A program made the translations under genes and the position numbers. A model generated the notes under the pieces. That model did not search any database. It saw nothing but the letters and a program-made list of their open reading frames with translations, and had not been told where the DNA came from. Below, piece after piece: positions 8,962 to 18,763 of a stretch of 36,030 nt of DNA (its first letter is position 1; the number at the start of each line of letters is the position of its first letter). This DNA is from Pedosphaera sp. Lineage in GTDB: Bacteria; Verrucomicrobiota; Verrucomicrobiia; Limisphaerales; UBA9464. The stretch spans positions 1-36,030 of the forward strand of contig SIBK01000050.1 of assembly GCA_009695205.1 (NCBI GenBank). Reading direction: 5' to 3'.

Positions 8962-11289
8962 TTAACGAATCGCTCTACCCTTGCTGGCCGGGAAAATCCT
9001 TCCCCGGGCGGCCAGCCATAACAGCAGGATCAGCGCGGCGTACGGAATCAGACTGAGGGCATCCGATCTGGATCCTTCGAAGAACGGGTTTGCCCGCATT
9101 GCCCACTGGGTAAGCGTATCATCTAGAGTACTCATCCTCGCTGAAATAAAGGCGACGACAATGCCGGCGATACTCCCTCCGGCGATATATCCGGAAGCCA
9201 TCAGCACGCCGGGGCTACGGTCACTTTCCGCTGTGATTTCCTCTTCCGACCAGCCAGCCCGGACGAGGGCCGGGCGTTCCCGGCGGTCAACCAGCAGTCG
9301 TACCAATCCACCGATAAAGATCGGGAGCGACACCGCAAACGGCAGGTAGACACCCACGGCGAAGGCCAGCGAGCCGATGCCGCATAGTTCAAGCATCAAT
9401 GTCACCATGCCTCCGAATAACACCAGAGCCCACGGGAGTTTTCCACCGAGGATTCCCTTGATGATATAGCTCACCAGGATGGCTTTGGGTGCATCCAGCT
9501 TCTTTACTTCATGACCACCCGCCACGTTGGGATCCAGCTTCTTTACCGGGTGACCATCCTGCACCATGGAATACTGGCCATTGATGCCAGGATCGACGAG
9601 CCAGACCGCACGCCCCGCTTCATCCATCAGAAATTTCTTGGCGGCTCCCCCAGCCGGATCCGGCTCGTGCCATACACGATAGTCGCCGGGATCGGATTTA
9701 ACCTGCGGACCGGACAGTCTCTCGCGAGGTGCGCCCGAGAGGGATTCAGCGGCCACCCGAAGAGTGGGTGCCACGTCGGATGCCCGAACATACGTCGTCG
9801 CGTCCCGGTTCAATGTCAGCAACACCGGCCCAAGGACCAAAGCGGATGCGGCGGCGCCGATGAGAATCGCCAGCTGCTGGGCCCGTGGAGTGCCTCCCAG
9901 CAGGAATCCTGTTTTCAAATCCTGTGATGTGGTACCGCCATTTGACGACGCAATGCAGACAATCGCTCCGACCGACAGAGCGGTGACGAAATAGCCGCTG
10001 CCCGACCAACCGACGAGGCGGAAAATCAGGCAGGTGAATAGCAGCGTCGCGATTGTCATTCCCGATACAGGATTTGAGGACGATCCGATCTCACCGGTGA
10101 GTCGTGAGGACACCGTCACAAAGAGTCCTCCGAAGAGCAGAATCAGGAACGCGCCGGGAAGAGTCATCTGGAGTGGGGTTGCGGAAAGAATCGCGACCAG
10201 AAGGCCGAGAATTCCAATTCCCACAAACTTTAGAGAGAGATCTCGTTCCGTGCGCAGAGTACTGGCAGGCCCGGCCCTGGTTTCGGTGAGATCCGCCAGG
10301 CCGCCGCGAATTGCGCGCCAGATTGTTGGCAGGGAGCGCGCGAGGCTAACCAAACCACCGGCCGCCACGGCACCGGCTCCGATATAGAGAATGTAACTAT
10401 CGCGGATTTCCTTGACTCCCATGTCACGGATCAACTTGGTTCCCGGGGACAAGGGTTCGGCGAGTCCCGTTCCGAAGAATTTGATCATCGGCACCAATAC
10501 CAGATAGCTCAGGACGCCGCCTGCCGCCATCACCCCCCCAATCTTGGGACCGATGATATAGCCCACTCCAAGCATCTCGGGCGAAATTTCGGCTGCGAGC
10601 GATCCGGTGGCCAGGGGCGCACCAAAGACGTGGGCCACGGTGTCTTTCCACAATTTCAAAGCCCGGCACAGAGTGTTGTAGACGAGACCAATCCCAAACC
10701 CGGCAAAGACAGCTCCGGCACTCACCCCGGCGGCGGTGCTATTCGAACCAAACGTGGCGTGCGCAGCAGCGAGAGATTCTGCGTTCGCACCCGCTTTGAG
10801 CACTGCGGCACATGCCGTGCCTTCGGGATATTTCAGCACTCCATGTTGTTGAACGATCAGAGCCCGCCGCAACGGAATCATAAGAAGAATCCCGAGCAAC
10901 CCGCCCAGCACCGCAACCAGCAACGTCCGCGACCATTCCAGATCGAATCCAAGAATCAGGATCGCTGGCATCGTCACACCGATACCGAAGGCCAGTGATT
11001 CCCCGGCCGACCCAGCCGTCTGAGCGATGTTATGTTCGAGGATCGTGGCATCCCGGGCACCGAACCCTCCTCCGATCTTCGCCCACAGCCGGAACAATGT
11101 CATCGAAATGACGGCGACCGGTATGCTTGCGCTGACTGTCAGCCCGACTTTAAGAGTCAAGAATACCGACGAGGCTCCGAAGATCATCCCGAGCAGTGTT
11201 CCGACCACGATTGCTCGGGGCGTAAACTCGCGAAGATTCGACTCAGCAGGAATGAACGGCGCGACGGTTGTCTTTTGAACCGGGGACAT
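8962..11289 (-). CDS. OPT family oligopeptide/metal-chelate transporter
   Basis: A 775-residue inner-membrane transporter with about 14-16 hydrophobic helices (PF03169). Family signatures are visible: TPRAIVVGTLLGMIFGASSVF at the N-terminus, LEHNIAQTAGSAGES, YPEGTACAAVLKAG, and the SSNGGTTSQDLKTGFLLG stretch followed by TPRAQQ. Bacterial members import oligopeptides or metal-chelator complexes; substrate cannot be told from sequence. A soluble loop at about residues 510-610 contains a duplicated VKKLD element, perhaps from a small internal duplication. The start is the ATG of MSPVQK rather than the upstream alternative 13 codons away. It follows pckG by 70 bp on the same strand and is convergent with the FKBP gene. 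Confidence 0.93.
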   Translation of the reverse strand: MSPVQKTTVAPFIPAESNLREFTPRAIVVGTLLGMIFGASSVFLTLKVGLTVSASIPVAVISMTLFRLWAKIGGGFGARDATILEHNIAQTAGSAGESLAFGIGVTMPAILILGFDLEWSRTLLVAVLGGLLGILLMIPLRRALIVQQHGVLKYPEGTACAAVLKAGANAESLAAAHATFGSNSTAAGVSAGAVFAGFGIGLVYNTLCRALKLWKDTVAHVFGAPLATGSLAAEISPEMLGVGYIIGPKIGGVMAAGGVLSYLVLVPMIKFFGTGLAEPLSPGTKLIRDMGVKEIRDSYILYIGAGAVAAGGLVSLARSLPTIWRAIRGGLADLTETRAGPASTLRTERDLSLKFVGIGILGLLVAILSATPLQMTLPGAFLILLFGGLFVTVSSRLTGEIGSSSNPVSGMTIATLLFTCLIFRLVGWSGSGYFVTALSVGAIVCIASSNGGTTSQDLKTGFLLGGTPRAQQLAILIGAAASALVLGPVLLTLNRDATTYVRASDVAPTLRVAAESLSGAPRERLSGPQVKSDPGDYRVWHEPDPAGGAAKKFLMDEAGRAVWLVDPGINGQYSMVQDGHPVKKLDPNVAGGHEVKKLDAPKAILVSYIIKGILGGKLPWALVLFGGMVTLMLELCGIGSLAFAVGVYLPFAVSLPIFIGGLVRLLVDRRERPALVRAGWSEEEITAESDRSPGVLMASGYIAGGSIAGIVVAFISARMSTLDDTLTQWAMRANPFFEGSRSDALSLIPYAALILLLWLAARGRIFPASKGRAIR

Positions 11290-11359
11290 GACGGGGACGA
11301 TGCAGTGGTCTCGCGTTGGGCGGAACAAGAAAGATGATGGAAGTCGCTTCAGATTCTGA

Positions 11360-13147
11360 TCACAAACGGGCTACGAGCAGCTCGCGCTGAAAGATGAGTT
11401 CCTTCGGAAGATGTTGGTATAGGCGCATGAACAGCTCATCATGCAACAGAATTTCCCGCCGCCATTCATCCGGGTTCATGGCCTGCAATTCATCAAAGCG
11501 GGCGCGATCGATCTCCGGGAGATCCGTGATGTCAAAATCCTCCCACCGGGGAACCCAACCCAAGGCCGCCTCGTTCGCGGCGACGCGTCCTTGACAGCAG
11601 TCGAGAATCCATTGAAGAACCCTCATGTTGTCGCCAAATCCTGGCCACAGAAATTTCCCGTCCAGACCCCGGCGAAACCAGTTCACATTAAAGATCCGTG
11701 GTGGAAACTGAATGTCTTTCCGCATGTCAAACCAATGCCGAAAGTAACGGCCCATGTTATATCCACAGAATGGCAGCATCGCCATCGGGTCGCGGCGCAC
11801 CTGACCCACTTGGCCCGTCGCCGCGGCGGTGGTTTCACTGCCCATTGTTGCCCCCAGGAAGACGCCATGACTCCAATTTAACGCCTCAAACACCAGCGGC
11901 ACAGTGGTCGCGCGCCGGCCGCCGAATATAATAGCGTCCAACGGCACGCCTTGGGGATCCGATGCTTCGGGCGCAAGCATGGGATTATTCTCCATTGGGG
12001 CTGTAAAACGCGAGTTCGGATGCGCCGCCTTTTCTCCCGAATACGGTGTCCACGGCCGACCCTGCCAATCGAGGCACTCAGACGGGGCTGGGTCGTCATG
12101 CCCTTCCCACTAAACCGTGCTATCCAACTTGAGTGCGACGTTCGTGAAAATTGTATCCCGTTGCGTCAGCCGCATCGCGTTTGGATTGGTCCGCCCGTTC
12201 GTCCCCGGAGCGACCCCAAAATAGCCGGCCTCCGGATTGATGGCCCACAGGCGTCCATCGGGATCCGGCCGCATCCATGCGATGTCGTCACCGACCGTCC
12301 AAATTCGCCAGCCCACATACCGCGCCGGAGGGACCATCATGGCGAAATTGGTCTTTCCGCATTGGCTGGGGAACGCAGCCGCAATGAATGATTTCCGGCT
12401 GTCCGGCGCCTCCACCCCCAGCAAAAGCATGTGCTCTGCCATCCAACCCTCATCCCGACCCAGCCAGGAACCCAACCGCAGCGCGAGGCATTTCTTGCCG
12501 AGTAATGCATTACCGCCGTAGCCAGACCCAACCGAGATGACACTGTTATCCTGAGGGAATTGACAGATGAAACGCCGATCGGGATGCACATCCAACAGGC
12601 AGTGCAGGCCGCGGCTGAAATCATCGGAAGTCCCCAGGTGTTCCCAAGCAACTTTTCCCATGCAGGTCATTATCCGCATGTTCAATACGACGTAAATCGA
12701 GTCGGTAAGCTCGACCCCCACCTTCGTCATCGGTGAACCCGCCGGTCCCATCAGGTACGGCACCACATACAAAGTTCGGCCCCGCATCGCGCCCGAGGCC
12801 AATGCCCGGAGCTTCGCATACATCACCTTCGGATCGACCCAGTTGTTGGTCGGTCCGGCGTCCTCCGCGTGCCGCGTACAGAGAAAGGTCAATGGCTCAA
12901 CCCGGGCGACGTTGTTCGGGTTCGATCGATGATAAAAGCAGCCGGGAAGCTTTTCCTGGTTCAGACGGATGAGTATTCCCTTCGCGACCGCTTCCTCTTG
13001 TAGCGCCAGTTTTTCGGCCTCGGACCCATCACACCAATGGATGCGATCGGGCTGGCAAAGCCCGGCCTGTTCTTCGACCCAGGCCAGAATATGCGGGTTT
13101 TCAGTATTCTGCTTGTTGGCTGTGGGAAGCGTTGCTCGGGACGTCAT
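11360..13147 (-). pseudogene. pckG: GTP-dependent phosphoenolpyruvate carboxykinase interrupted by an in-frame amber codon
   Basis: PEP carboxykinase (GTP) converts oxaloacetate to phosphoenolpyruvate for gluconeogenesis. The first open part (13147-12110) has the GTP-class active site: FPSQCGKTNFAM (P-loop with reactive Cys, about 259-270), GDDIAWMRPD and APGTNGRTNPNA. Codon 346 is TAG, where family members have the first Trp of VWWEG. The same frame then continues as WEG, DWQGRPWTPY, AAHPNSRFTAP, FGGRRATTVPLVFEA and RRDPMAMLPFCGYNMGRYF to a TGA at 11360. Without the amber codon the protein would be 595 residues, the normal family length. One G-to-A change (TGG to TAG) explains the break. It may be a real nonsense mutation, a read-through site or a base error; internal ATG 11995 would make only a useless C-terminal piece. 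Confidence 0.93.
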
Positions 13148-13326
13148 TCAAGGAGTCTGGGGTAATGGGTTGCCGACATCAGTTTTTTGTCGCGATCCGA
13201 TGAGTGCTGATTGGGCGAATAGAGATGGGATTCAAGATCAGCAACCGCAGTCACCTTGTTGCAAGTCGAAGACAGGCTGCGCATCTTAGTCGGGCCGTGG
13301 GACCCAAGGACGGGCTCATTGCCTCA

Positions 13327-13923
13327 ATGAACACGATAGCCCACCCTCTTAAGACCGCGACCCGGCCGCCGTTGATCCTCGCCTCCGGTTCGCCCCGCCG
13401 ACGCGAACTGCTGTCTCGTTTCGTGAAGGAATTCCTCGTCGTCACCAGCGATGTTTCTGAAACTCACTCCGCCGGCGTCCCGCCCCGTCGACTTTGCGAA
13501 CTTAACGCGGAACGGAAGGCTCTTGCGATTGCAGAACGGTACCCCTCGCATTTGGTGCTTGGAGCGGACACGCTGGTGTTTCTCGAGGGTCGGCCGCTCG
13601 GAAAGCCGGCGGACATGATGGAAGCGCGGGACATGCTGAGCCAGTTGTCTGGGCGCGTCCACGAGGTGATAACCGGTGTCTGCCTCGTTTGCCAGCAGGC
13701 GAAGCGGATGCGGTTATTTGCGGAATCCACTCGGGTCAAGTTCCGTGAGTTATCCACCCTGGACATCACCGAGTATCTCTCCCGGGTTCACGTTCTCGAC
13801 AAAGCTGGATCCTACGCCTTGCAAGAGCACGGCGGCCGGATCATCGAACGGGTGGAAGGATCGGAAAGCAACGTCGTGGGACTCCCGATGGAGGCAGTCC
13901 GAAAGGCCTTGGAGCAGTGGTGA
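13327..13923 (+). CDS. maf: Maf-like nucleoside triphosphate pyrophosphatase
   Basis: A 198-residue cytoplasmic enzyme that hydrolyses non-canonical or modified nucleoside triphosphates and is linked to septum inhibition in some bacteria. The signature LASGSPRRRELL is at residues 18-29. The ALAIAE, LGADTLVFLEGRPLGKP and SGRVHEVITGVCL motifs follow, then DKAGSYALQEHGG and the terminal ERVEGSESNVVGLPM. These match the full family length and order, including the catalytic Asp in GADT. The start is the ATG of MNTIAHPLK; codons upstream are not conserved in type. It is divergent from pckG and convergent with fabH, with only 30 bp between the 3' ends. Confidence 0.93.
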   Translation: MNTIAHPLKTATRPPLILASGSPRRRELLSRFVKEFLVVTSDVSETHSAGVPPRRLCELNAERKALAIAERYPSHLVLGADTLVFLEGRPLGKPADMMEARDMLSQLSGRVHEVITGVCLVCQQAKRMRLFAESTRVKFRELSTLDITEYLSRVHVLDKAGSYALQEHGGRIIERVEGSESNVVGLPMEAVRKALEQW

Positions 13924-13953
13924 GGAAGGATTGAGGAACCGCGAGTCCCGTTC

Positions 13954-14973
13954 TTACCACTCGATGATGGCGGCACCCCATGTGAGACCGGCTCCAAACA
14001 CGACCAACAGCACCAGGTCACCGCGACGGACACGTCCGGTACGAACGGCTTCATCGAGGGCGATGGCGACGCTGGCGGCGCTTGTGTTCCCGTATTTTGC
14101 CACGTTGACAAACACCTGATCCTCGGTGGCGCCGAGGCGTTCCCCGACGGCGGAGATGATCCGCTGGTTCGCCTGGTGAGGGATGATGCAGTGGATTTGA
14201 CCGACGGTGAGTCCGCATCGGTTGAGGGCCTCCGTGGCAGCGGACACCATGGCATTTACGGCGTTCTTGAAGGTTTCCTTCCCGTCCATCCGCAAGAAAT
14301 GCATGCCTTTGCCCAGACTCTCTGTCGAAGCTGGACAGGCACTCCCGCCACCCGGCATGTCCAGGAGGGTCGCCTTGGTGCCATCGGCTCCGAGACAGGT
14401 GGTCAACAGCCCGTGGGCGGTGGGACGGTTTTGCAGTACGGCAGCGCCAGCGCCATCGCCGAATAGCACGCAGGTGTTGCGATCCTTCCAGTCGACAACG
14501 CTCGACATTTTCTCAGCGCCGATGACGAGGACGGTGTCGTAGGTGTGCGATTGCACGAAGTGCGCCGCGATATCGAGGGCGTAGACGAAACCAGAGCAGG
14601 CGGCTTCGATGTCAAACGCAGCGGCCCGGCAGGCTCCGAGTTTCTGTTGAACGAGGCAGGCGGTGCTCGGGAAGAGCATGTCCGGCGTGATGGTGGCGAC
14701 GATGATGAGGTCGATTTGATCCGCCGAGATTTTCGCGTCGTGCAAGGCCTGCTTTGCGGCCGCGAAGGCGAGGTCCGATGTGGCCTCGTGCGGGGCGGCT
14801 ATCCGTCGTTCCTTAATTCCGGTCCGGCTGGTGATCCATTCGTCGGTGGTATCGATCAATTTTTCCAGGTCCTGATTGGTGAGAATTCGAGACGGCAAAT
14901 AAGAGCCGACTCCTGTGATGGACACCGTGCGCAGATGCGGCCGGCCGGTCCGGGGATGTTTCAGCATTGGCAT
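13954..14973 (-). CDS. fabH: 3-oxoacyl-ACP synthase III (KAS III)
   Basis: A 339-residue enzyme that starts type II fatty acid synthesis by condensing acetyl-CoA (or another acyl-CoA) with malonyl-ACP. The catalytic triad is complete: Cys126 in EAACSGF, His266 in IIPHQAN and Asn296 in YGNTSAA. Other family marks are DEWITSRTGI near residue 45 and FGDGAGAAVL near 171. The ATG at 14973 is taken as the start; a second ATG two codons in is equally possible. It follows plsX by 94 bp on the same strand, the common plsX-fabH order in bacteria, so both probably belong to one transcript of lipid synthesis genes. Confidence 0.96.
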   Translation of the reverse strand: MPMLKHPRTGRPHLRTVSITGVGSYLPSRILTNQDLEKLIDTTDEWITSRTGIKERRIAAPHEATSDLAFAAAKQALHDAKISADQIDLIIVATITPDMLFPSTACLVQQKLGACRAAAFDIEAACSGFVYALDIAAHFVQSHTYDTVLVIGAEKMSSVVDWKDRNTCVLFGDGAGAAVLQNRPTAHGLLTTCLGADGTKATLLDMPGGGSACPASTESLGKGMHFLRMDGKETFKNAVNAMVSAATEALNRCGLTVGQIHCIIPHQANQRIISAVGERLGATEDQVFVNVAKYGNTSAASVAIALDEAVRTGRVRRGDLVLLVVFGAGLTWGAAIIEW

Positions 14974-15067
14974 GGAAGAGACTTCTGTCCGGAGGCTAGC
15001 ACTTCGGGTGGAAAAGCGACAGCATCTGATTTTTTTGAGAAGACGGGTGGGCGGTGGACCGCGGAAA

Positions 15068-16126
15068 TCATGCGGACGCCCGCGAAGCCGGAGTGGCGGG
15101 GGAAATCCGGACTGGATCCGACGCAGCCCTCATGGCAGCGGAAACTTCGGCGACCATGGTTGCATTTAATTGGAGACGGATGAACTCCACTGACTGCCGC
15201 ATCGCATACTGGAGAGTGGTGCGTTTGGCCGAGCCGTGGATCTTGATAACGCAACCGTTAATTCCGAGCAGCGGCGCTCCTCCGTAGAGTTCTGGGTTCA
15301 TGCGGCGTTTAATGGCATCCAGACCCCGTTTTGCCAAGAGTGCTCCCACCTTGCGGATGGGGGTTGCGGTGAGTTCCGATCGCAGCATTGCTCCGACACA
15401 TTTGCCAAGGCTTTCGGAGGCTTTCAGGACGATATTGCCCACAAATCCGTCACAAACGGCGACATCCACGCCGTCCAGGAAGAGATCGTATCCTTCGCAA
15501 TACCCCTTCACATGGAGGCGGGTTTGGCGGAGTCGGGCGACCGTGGCCCGAGTGAGCTCGGTACCCTTGGCATCCTCCGAGCCATTGCTCAAGACGCCGA
15601 CGCGTGGCTGCTTCACTCGGAGCATGGCCTCGGAATAAACACTGCCCATGGCGGCAAACTGGAGCAGATTCTCCACCGTGCAGTCGGGATTCGCCCCGCC
15701 GTCAATGAGAACGAAGGCTCCATTCAGCGAGGGGAGGATGCAGGCGATTGCCGGCCGTTCGATCCCCTCCAGGGTACGGAGCCGGATGGTGGCGGCCGCC
15801 ATGATGCCGCCGGTGTTGCCCGACGAAATCACGGCGTCCGCCTCGCCCGCTTTCACGAGTTCGACAGCGCGGAGGATCGAGCAATCCTTTTTTCGGCGCA
15901 GCCCGAGAACGGGCTTGTCCTCCATCGTCAGGACCTCACTGGCGGGGTGGATTCGAACCCGGGGGTCGGTCAGGCCGATGCGATTGAGGGATGACCGAAG
16001 GACAGGTTCGGAGCCTACAACGTAGAGTCGAGAGATGTCAGCTTGGTCAGCCAAACCTAGTTTCACGCCCTGGAGGAGTTCCTCCGGACCGTGATCGCCG
16101 CCCATAACATCCACTGCGAGCCGCAT
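15068..16126 (-). CDS. plsX: Phosphate acyltransferase PlsX
   Basis: A 352-residue peripheral membrane enzyme that makes acyl-phosphate from acyl-ACP, the first step of the PlsX/PlsY route to phosphatidic acid. It begins with the diagnostic AVDVMGGDHGPEE. It continues with VISSGNTGGIMAAATIRLRT, ERPAIACILPS, LIDGGANPDC, VGVLSNGSEDAKGTELTR and CDGFVGNIVLKASES, all in family order. The C-terminus is alanine- and serine-rich and slightly longer than average. It lies between rpmF and fabH, but a strong terminator after rpmF suggests it has its own promoter or depends on read-through. Confidence 0.96.
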   Translation of the reverse strand: MRLAVDVMGGDHGPEELLQGVKLGLADQADISRLYVVGSEPVLRSSLNRIGLTDPRVRIHPASEVLTMEDKPVLGLRRKKDCSILRAVELVKAGEADAVISSGNTGGIMAAATIRLRTLEGIERPAIACILPSLNGAFVLIDGGANPDCTVENLLQFAAMGSVYSEAMLRVKQPRVGVLSNGSEDAKGTELTRATVARLRQTRLHVKGYCEGYDLFLDGVDVAVCDGFVGNIVLKASESLGKCVGAMLRSELTATPIRKVGALLAKRGLDAIKRRMNPELYGGAPLLGINGCVIKIHGSAKRTTLQYAMRQSVEFIRLQLNATMVAEVSAAMRAASDPVRISPATPASRASA

Positions 16127-16218
16127 TGCAAAAATCCCTTGAAGGCCAAGCCAAGATCCGGGCGCGAATCAGCGTGAAGACCTGCCGGGCGTACACTTCC
16201 CGAGAGATCTCCTCCACC

Positions 16219-16262
16219 CAACAAAAACAAGGCGCCGTCCGACAAAATCGGCGGAACGGCGC
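16219..16262 (-). terminator. Rho-independent terminator after rpmF
   Basis: On the minus strand the stem GCGCCGT pairs with ACGGCGC, with an inner CCGA/TCGG stem, a TTTTG loop and an unpaired TCCG on one side. It is followed by CTTGTTTTTGTT. The stem starts 14 bp after the rpmF stop codon. This is the clearest intrinsic terminator in the window and separates yceD-rpmF from plsX-fabH, or attenuates transcription between them. Confidence 0.8.
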
Positions 16263-16275
16263 ATGATAAAGTGCT

Positions 16276-16464
16276 CTAGACGGCGCCAGTAGCAATGATG
16301 ACCTGTCGGCCGTTGTAATAACCGCAAGCGGGGCAGACCCGGTGTGGTATGAAGGGTCCGGCGCATTGCGGACAGGTCGACAGCTGCGGCAGCTTCAGGA
16401 CAGAATTGTAGGCCCGGCGCATGCGTTGGCGGCTGCGGGAAGGTTTGCGTTTCGGAACGCCCAT
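16276..16464 (-). CDS. rpmF: 50S ribosomal protein L32
   Basis: A 62-residue zinc-ribbon ribosomal protein. The N-terminus MGVPKRKPSRSRQRMRRA is the classic L32 sequence (MAVPK...S+...+RR), and the four metal ligands are Cys31, Cys34, Cys44 and Cys47 in CPQC and CPAC. It therefore belongs to the zinc-binding, non-C-minus form. It starts 13 bp after yceD, the usual bacterial pairing, and ends with TAG just before a strong terminator. Confidence 0.97.
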   Translation of the reverse strand: MGVPKRKPSRSRQRMRRAYNSVLKLPQLSTCPQCAGPFIPHRVCPACGYYNGRQVIIATGAV

Positions 16465-16477
16465 AGTGCTTGTTAGA

Positions 16478-16966
16478 TTACAGTTTCAGTTTTTCCAGAG
16501 CAGCCCAAGGCGACGTGGAAGCGACTTCCGACGACGTAGCCCCAAGACGCGAATCGTGGGCCGGCGCTTGGACCGGGAGACCGCGACACTCAGGTCTGCA
16601 CAACGGTTTCGTCGGCAGGGCGAGGAAAGTGTCCTCGCGCACGAGGGGCGTCAAGTCAGCAAAATCACCATCCTTCGGAATGGCTTCCTCTCCCTCCAGG
16701 GGTGCAAAGGCCGAAAACTTATTGATTTCGAGCACCGTTCGGAACGACGAGAGGCACCGTGCGCAGTCACACTCCAGGGTCGCCGACAAGGTTCCCTGGA
16801 CCAGGATGTCCGGGCCTTGCCGCTCCACTTCGAGGTCGTACTTGAGGGGCTCTGCGAACCGGACGACCTCATCGTGAAAGTCTGCCGCGAACTCCACCAC
16901 GGGGAGTTCGCCTACAAGTCGCTGAGGAGTCCGTTCGAGCAGTCGGAGATTAACCTGGAGAGGCAT
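16478..16966 (-). CDS. yceD: YceD/DUF177 family protein (23S rRNA accumulation)
   Basis: A 162-residue cytoplasmic protein. The DUF177 pattern is visible: a variable first half, then ECDCARCL (Cys66, Cys68, Cys71), then the acidic-hydrophobic stretch DTFLALPTKPLCRPECRGL (Cys123, Cys127). Family members support 23S rRNA accumulation in Escherichia coli and plants, and the gene usually precedes rpmF as it does here. The C-terminal tail (about 130-162) carries SPWAALEKLKL, the common ending of the family. No clear Shine-Dalgarno sequence is seen; the DNA upstream is pyrimidine-rich on this strand. Confidence 0.9.
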   Translation of the reverse strand: MPLQVNLRLLERTPQRLVGELPVVEFAADFHDEVVRFAEPLKYDLEVERQGPDILVQGTLSATLECDCARCLSSFRTVLEINKFSAFAPLEGEEAIPKDGDFADLTPLVREDTFLALPTKPLCRPECRGLPVQAPAHDSRLGATSSEVASTSPWAALEKLKL

Positions 16967-17014
16967 GGGGGAGGGGAGTAGTGCCAGGGCGTCCGCCCGG
17001 GCCGTTGCTGAAGC

Positions 17015-18763
17015 TCATCGGAGCCAATTCTTGATCAGCTCCTTTTCCTGGGGTTTGAGGCGAGAAACATCGATCCGACGGGCCCATTCCCGCGCGCCGT
17101 CCGTATCACCCGTCCCACCGAGAACCGCCGCATGGATCACCTGCCATCGGACCGGTGCCGTGAGCCAGGCGATCGGTTCCGCTTCGACCAGGGCGCGGGC
17201 AGCGAGAGAATTTAGACTTTGGAGTTCCGCCAGGGCGTGGGTCAGGCGGATCTCTCGGCTCGCCGGATTGCGCACCGCCAGTTCGGCAAGCTGATTGCGC
17301 GTCGCCGGCAAGCCGTCATTTGTGAGAATCCGCAGATATGCCTGCTCCACCGCCAGTGCATTCGAATTCGGGAGCTGTGTTGTGACCCGGCGGATGGCAT
17401 CGAGCGCTGCGCGGGCATCCGGCATTTTACTGATCAGCTGGATAATCTGCGCGGAGGCCACATTGGCCTGACCCGGAATTTTGGCGAGCACCTCGTATGC
17501 GCCGACGGCCGCACGAGCGAGTCCGAGTCTTTCGGCCTGGGTGGCGACCAACATGAGCTTTGCCACATCCTCCGTTGCCGCCCGTGTTGCTAGCGCGAAT
17601 GCCTGCTCTGCATCCGCTAGCTTACCCTGTCGAAAGGCTGCAGCCGCGAGCAGGAGGTGGCTCTGGGCGGAATCGAGGCTCGAATTCTTATCGTTCAAGT
17701 GCGGTTCAATCTCAGACCAACGATCCAACGCCGCGAGAGCTCCGAGGTGATAGCTAAGCAGTCCGGGATCCATCCGCGCCTTCTCGAAAGGGAAAAGCTC
17801 CAGCAGCCGGCTATACTCGCCCATTTGGGACAACCATGTCGCCAGGACCGCTTGGTTCGTGGAGCCAGGAAGCATCGTCGCCGATCGTTCCGCGGCCGCC
17901 AAAATTTCAGCCCGCTTTTCCGGCTCCGCCCGCAGGCGAAGGGAAGCCACCCGCAGCCGATCTGGCAGACCTACGCCAGACCGGCTCTCGATAGCCCGGA
18001 TCACCGCGCCGCGTTGGGCCGGCGAAAGATCTGGTTCGGCCGCGAGCAAATTCAAGGCGGGATGGCGAAGCTTCCCATCCCCGATCGCCAGGGTTTGCAG
18101 CACCGATTGACCCTCAGTCCGGGCCGCCACAGAGGGATGACGGATCAGCAACCGGCCCAGCTCGAAACGCGCCTCTTCAACATCGACATGCACGGCGACC
18201 CAATGTCGGGCTACGGCCGTTGCCGCGAGCAGGTCGTCGTTCAGTTCATTATGCCGGATGTAAAGCCGGAGCGTGGCCTGGTCCGCCGGATCGAATCGAA
18301 ACATGGACGTCAACTCGGGACCGCTCAGCTCGAGGCGGCCGGCCGACAGCGCCTGCTCCACAAACTGATAACGATCCTCCCGTCCCGCCTCGGGTGTTGC
18401 CAAAAGCTGGCGCCACCAGTTCAAACCCTCGTCAATTCCATTGGCCGCCGCATACTGGCCGGCAGCCCGCAGGAGGCCCGGGTTTCTCGGCGACGCCCGC
18501 ATCGCCTCCGCGAGCACCGGGTCGACTTCCACGGGTGGCCTCCCAGCTCGAATCATCGCCTCCACTTGCTCCACCGTATCGCGCCCACGCTGATGATCCC
18601 AGAGCCGCATCAGCGGCCGAACACTGAATCCAATTACAATCAGCAGAAAAAACACCAATCCCACCTTGATGAGGAACGGCTTTGCGCGGTCCTCGTAGAC
18701 CAGATCTTCCTCGGGGGGCGGCTCGGGGCGACGACTGGAGGATGACGAACCTTGAGAGGCCAT
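17015..18763 (-). CDS. Membrane-anchored TPR-type helical repeat protein
   Basis: A 582-residue protein of unknown function. A low-complexity N-terminus (Ser-rich, then PEPPPEED) precedes one transmembrane helix (about residues 30-49), so most of the protein should be outside the cytoplasm. The rest is alpha-helical and alanine/leucine-rich, with TPR-like pairs such as SPRNPGLLRAAGQYAAANG, LADAEQAFALATRAA and LGLARAAVGAYEVLAKIPG. It probably works as a protein-interaction scaffold in the envelope. It lies 48 bp upstream of yceD on the same strand and may start that operon. The start is the ATG of MASQGSS. Confidence 0.8.
   Translation of the reverse strand: MASQGSSSSSRRPEPPPEEDLVYEDRAKPFLIKVGLVFFLLIVIGFSVRPLMRLWDHQRGRDTVEQVEAMIRAGRPPVEVDPVLAEAMRASPRNPGLLRAAGQYAAANGIDEGLNWWRQLLATPEAGREDRYQFVEQALSAGRLELSGPELTSMFRFDPADQATLRLYIRHNELNDDLLAATAVARHWVAVHVDVEEARFELGRLLIRHPSVAARTEGQSVLQTLAIGDGKLRHPALNLLAAEPDLSPAQRGAVIRAIESRSGVGLPDRLRVASLRLRAEPEKRAEILAAAERSATMLPGSTNQAVLATWLSQMGEYSRLLELFPFEKARMDPGLLSYHLGALAALDRWSEIEPHLNDKNSSLDSAQSHLLLAAAAFRQGKLADAEQAFALATRAATEDVAKLMLVATQAERLGLARAAVGAYEVLAKIPGQANVASAQIIQLISKMPDARAALDAIRRVTTQLPNSNALAVEQAYLRILTNDGLPATRNQLAELAVRNPASREIRLTHALAELQSLNSLAARALVEAEPIAWLTAPVRWQVIHAAVLGGTGDTDGAREWARRIDVSRLKPQEKELIKNWLR

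Noticed and set aside
15940..15970. A tRNA T-arm-like sequence (GGTTCGAATCC on the minus strand)
   Set aside because: It is inside plsX, codes for its DPRVRIHPA segment, and no D-arm or anticodon arm surrounds it.
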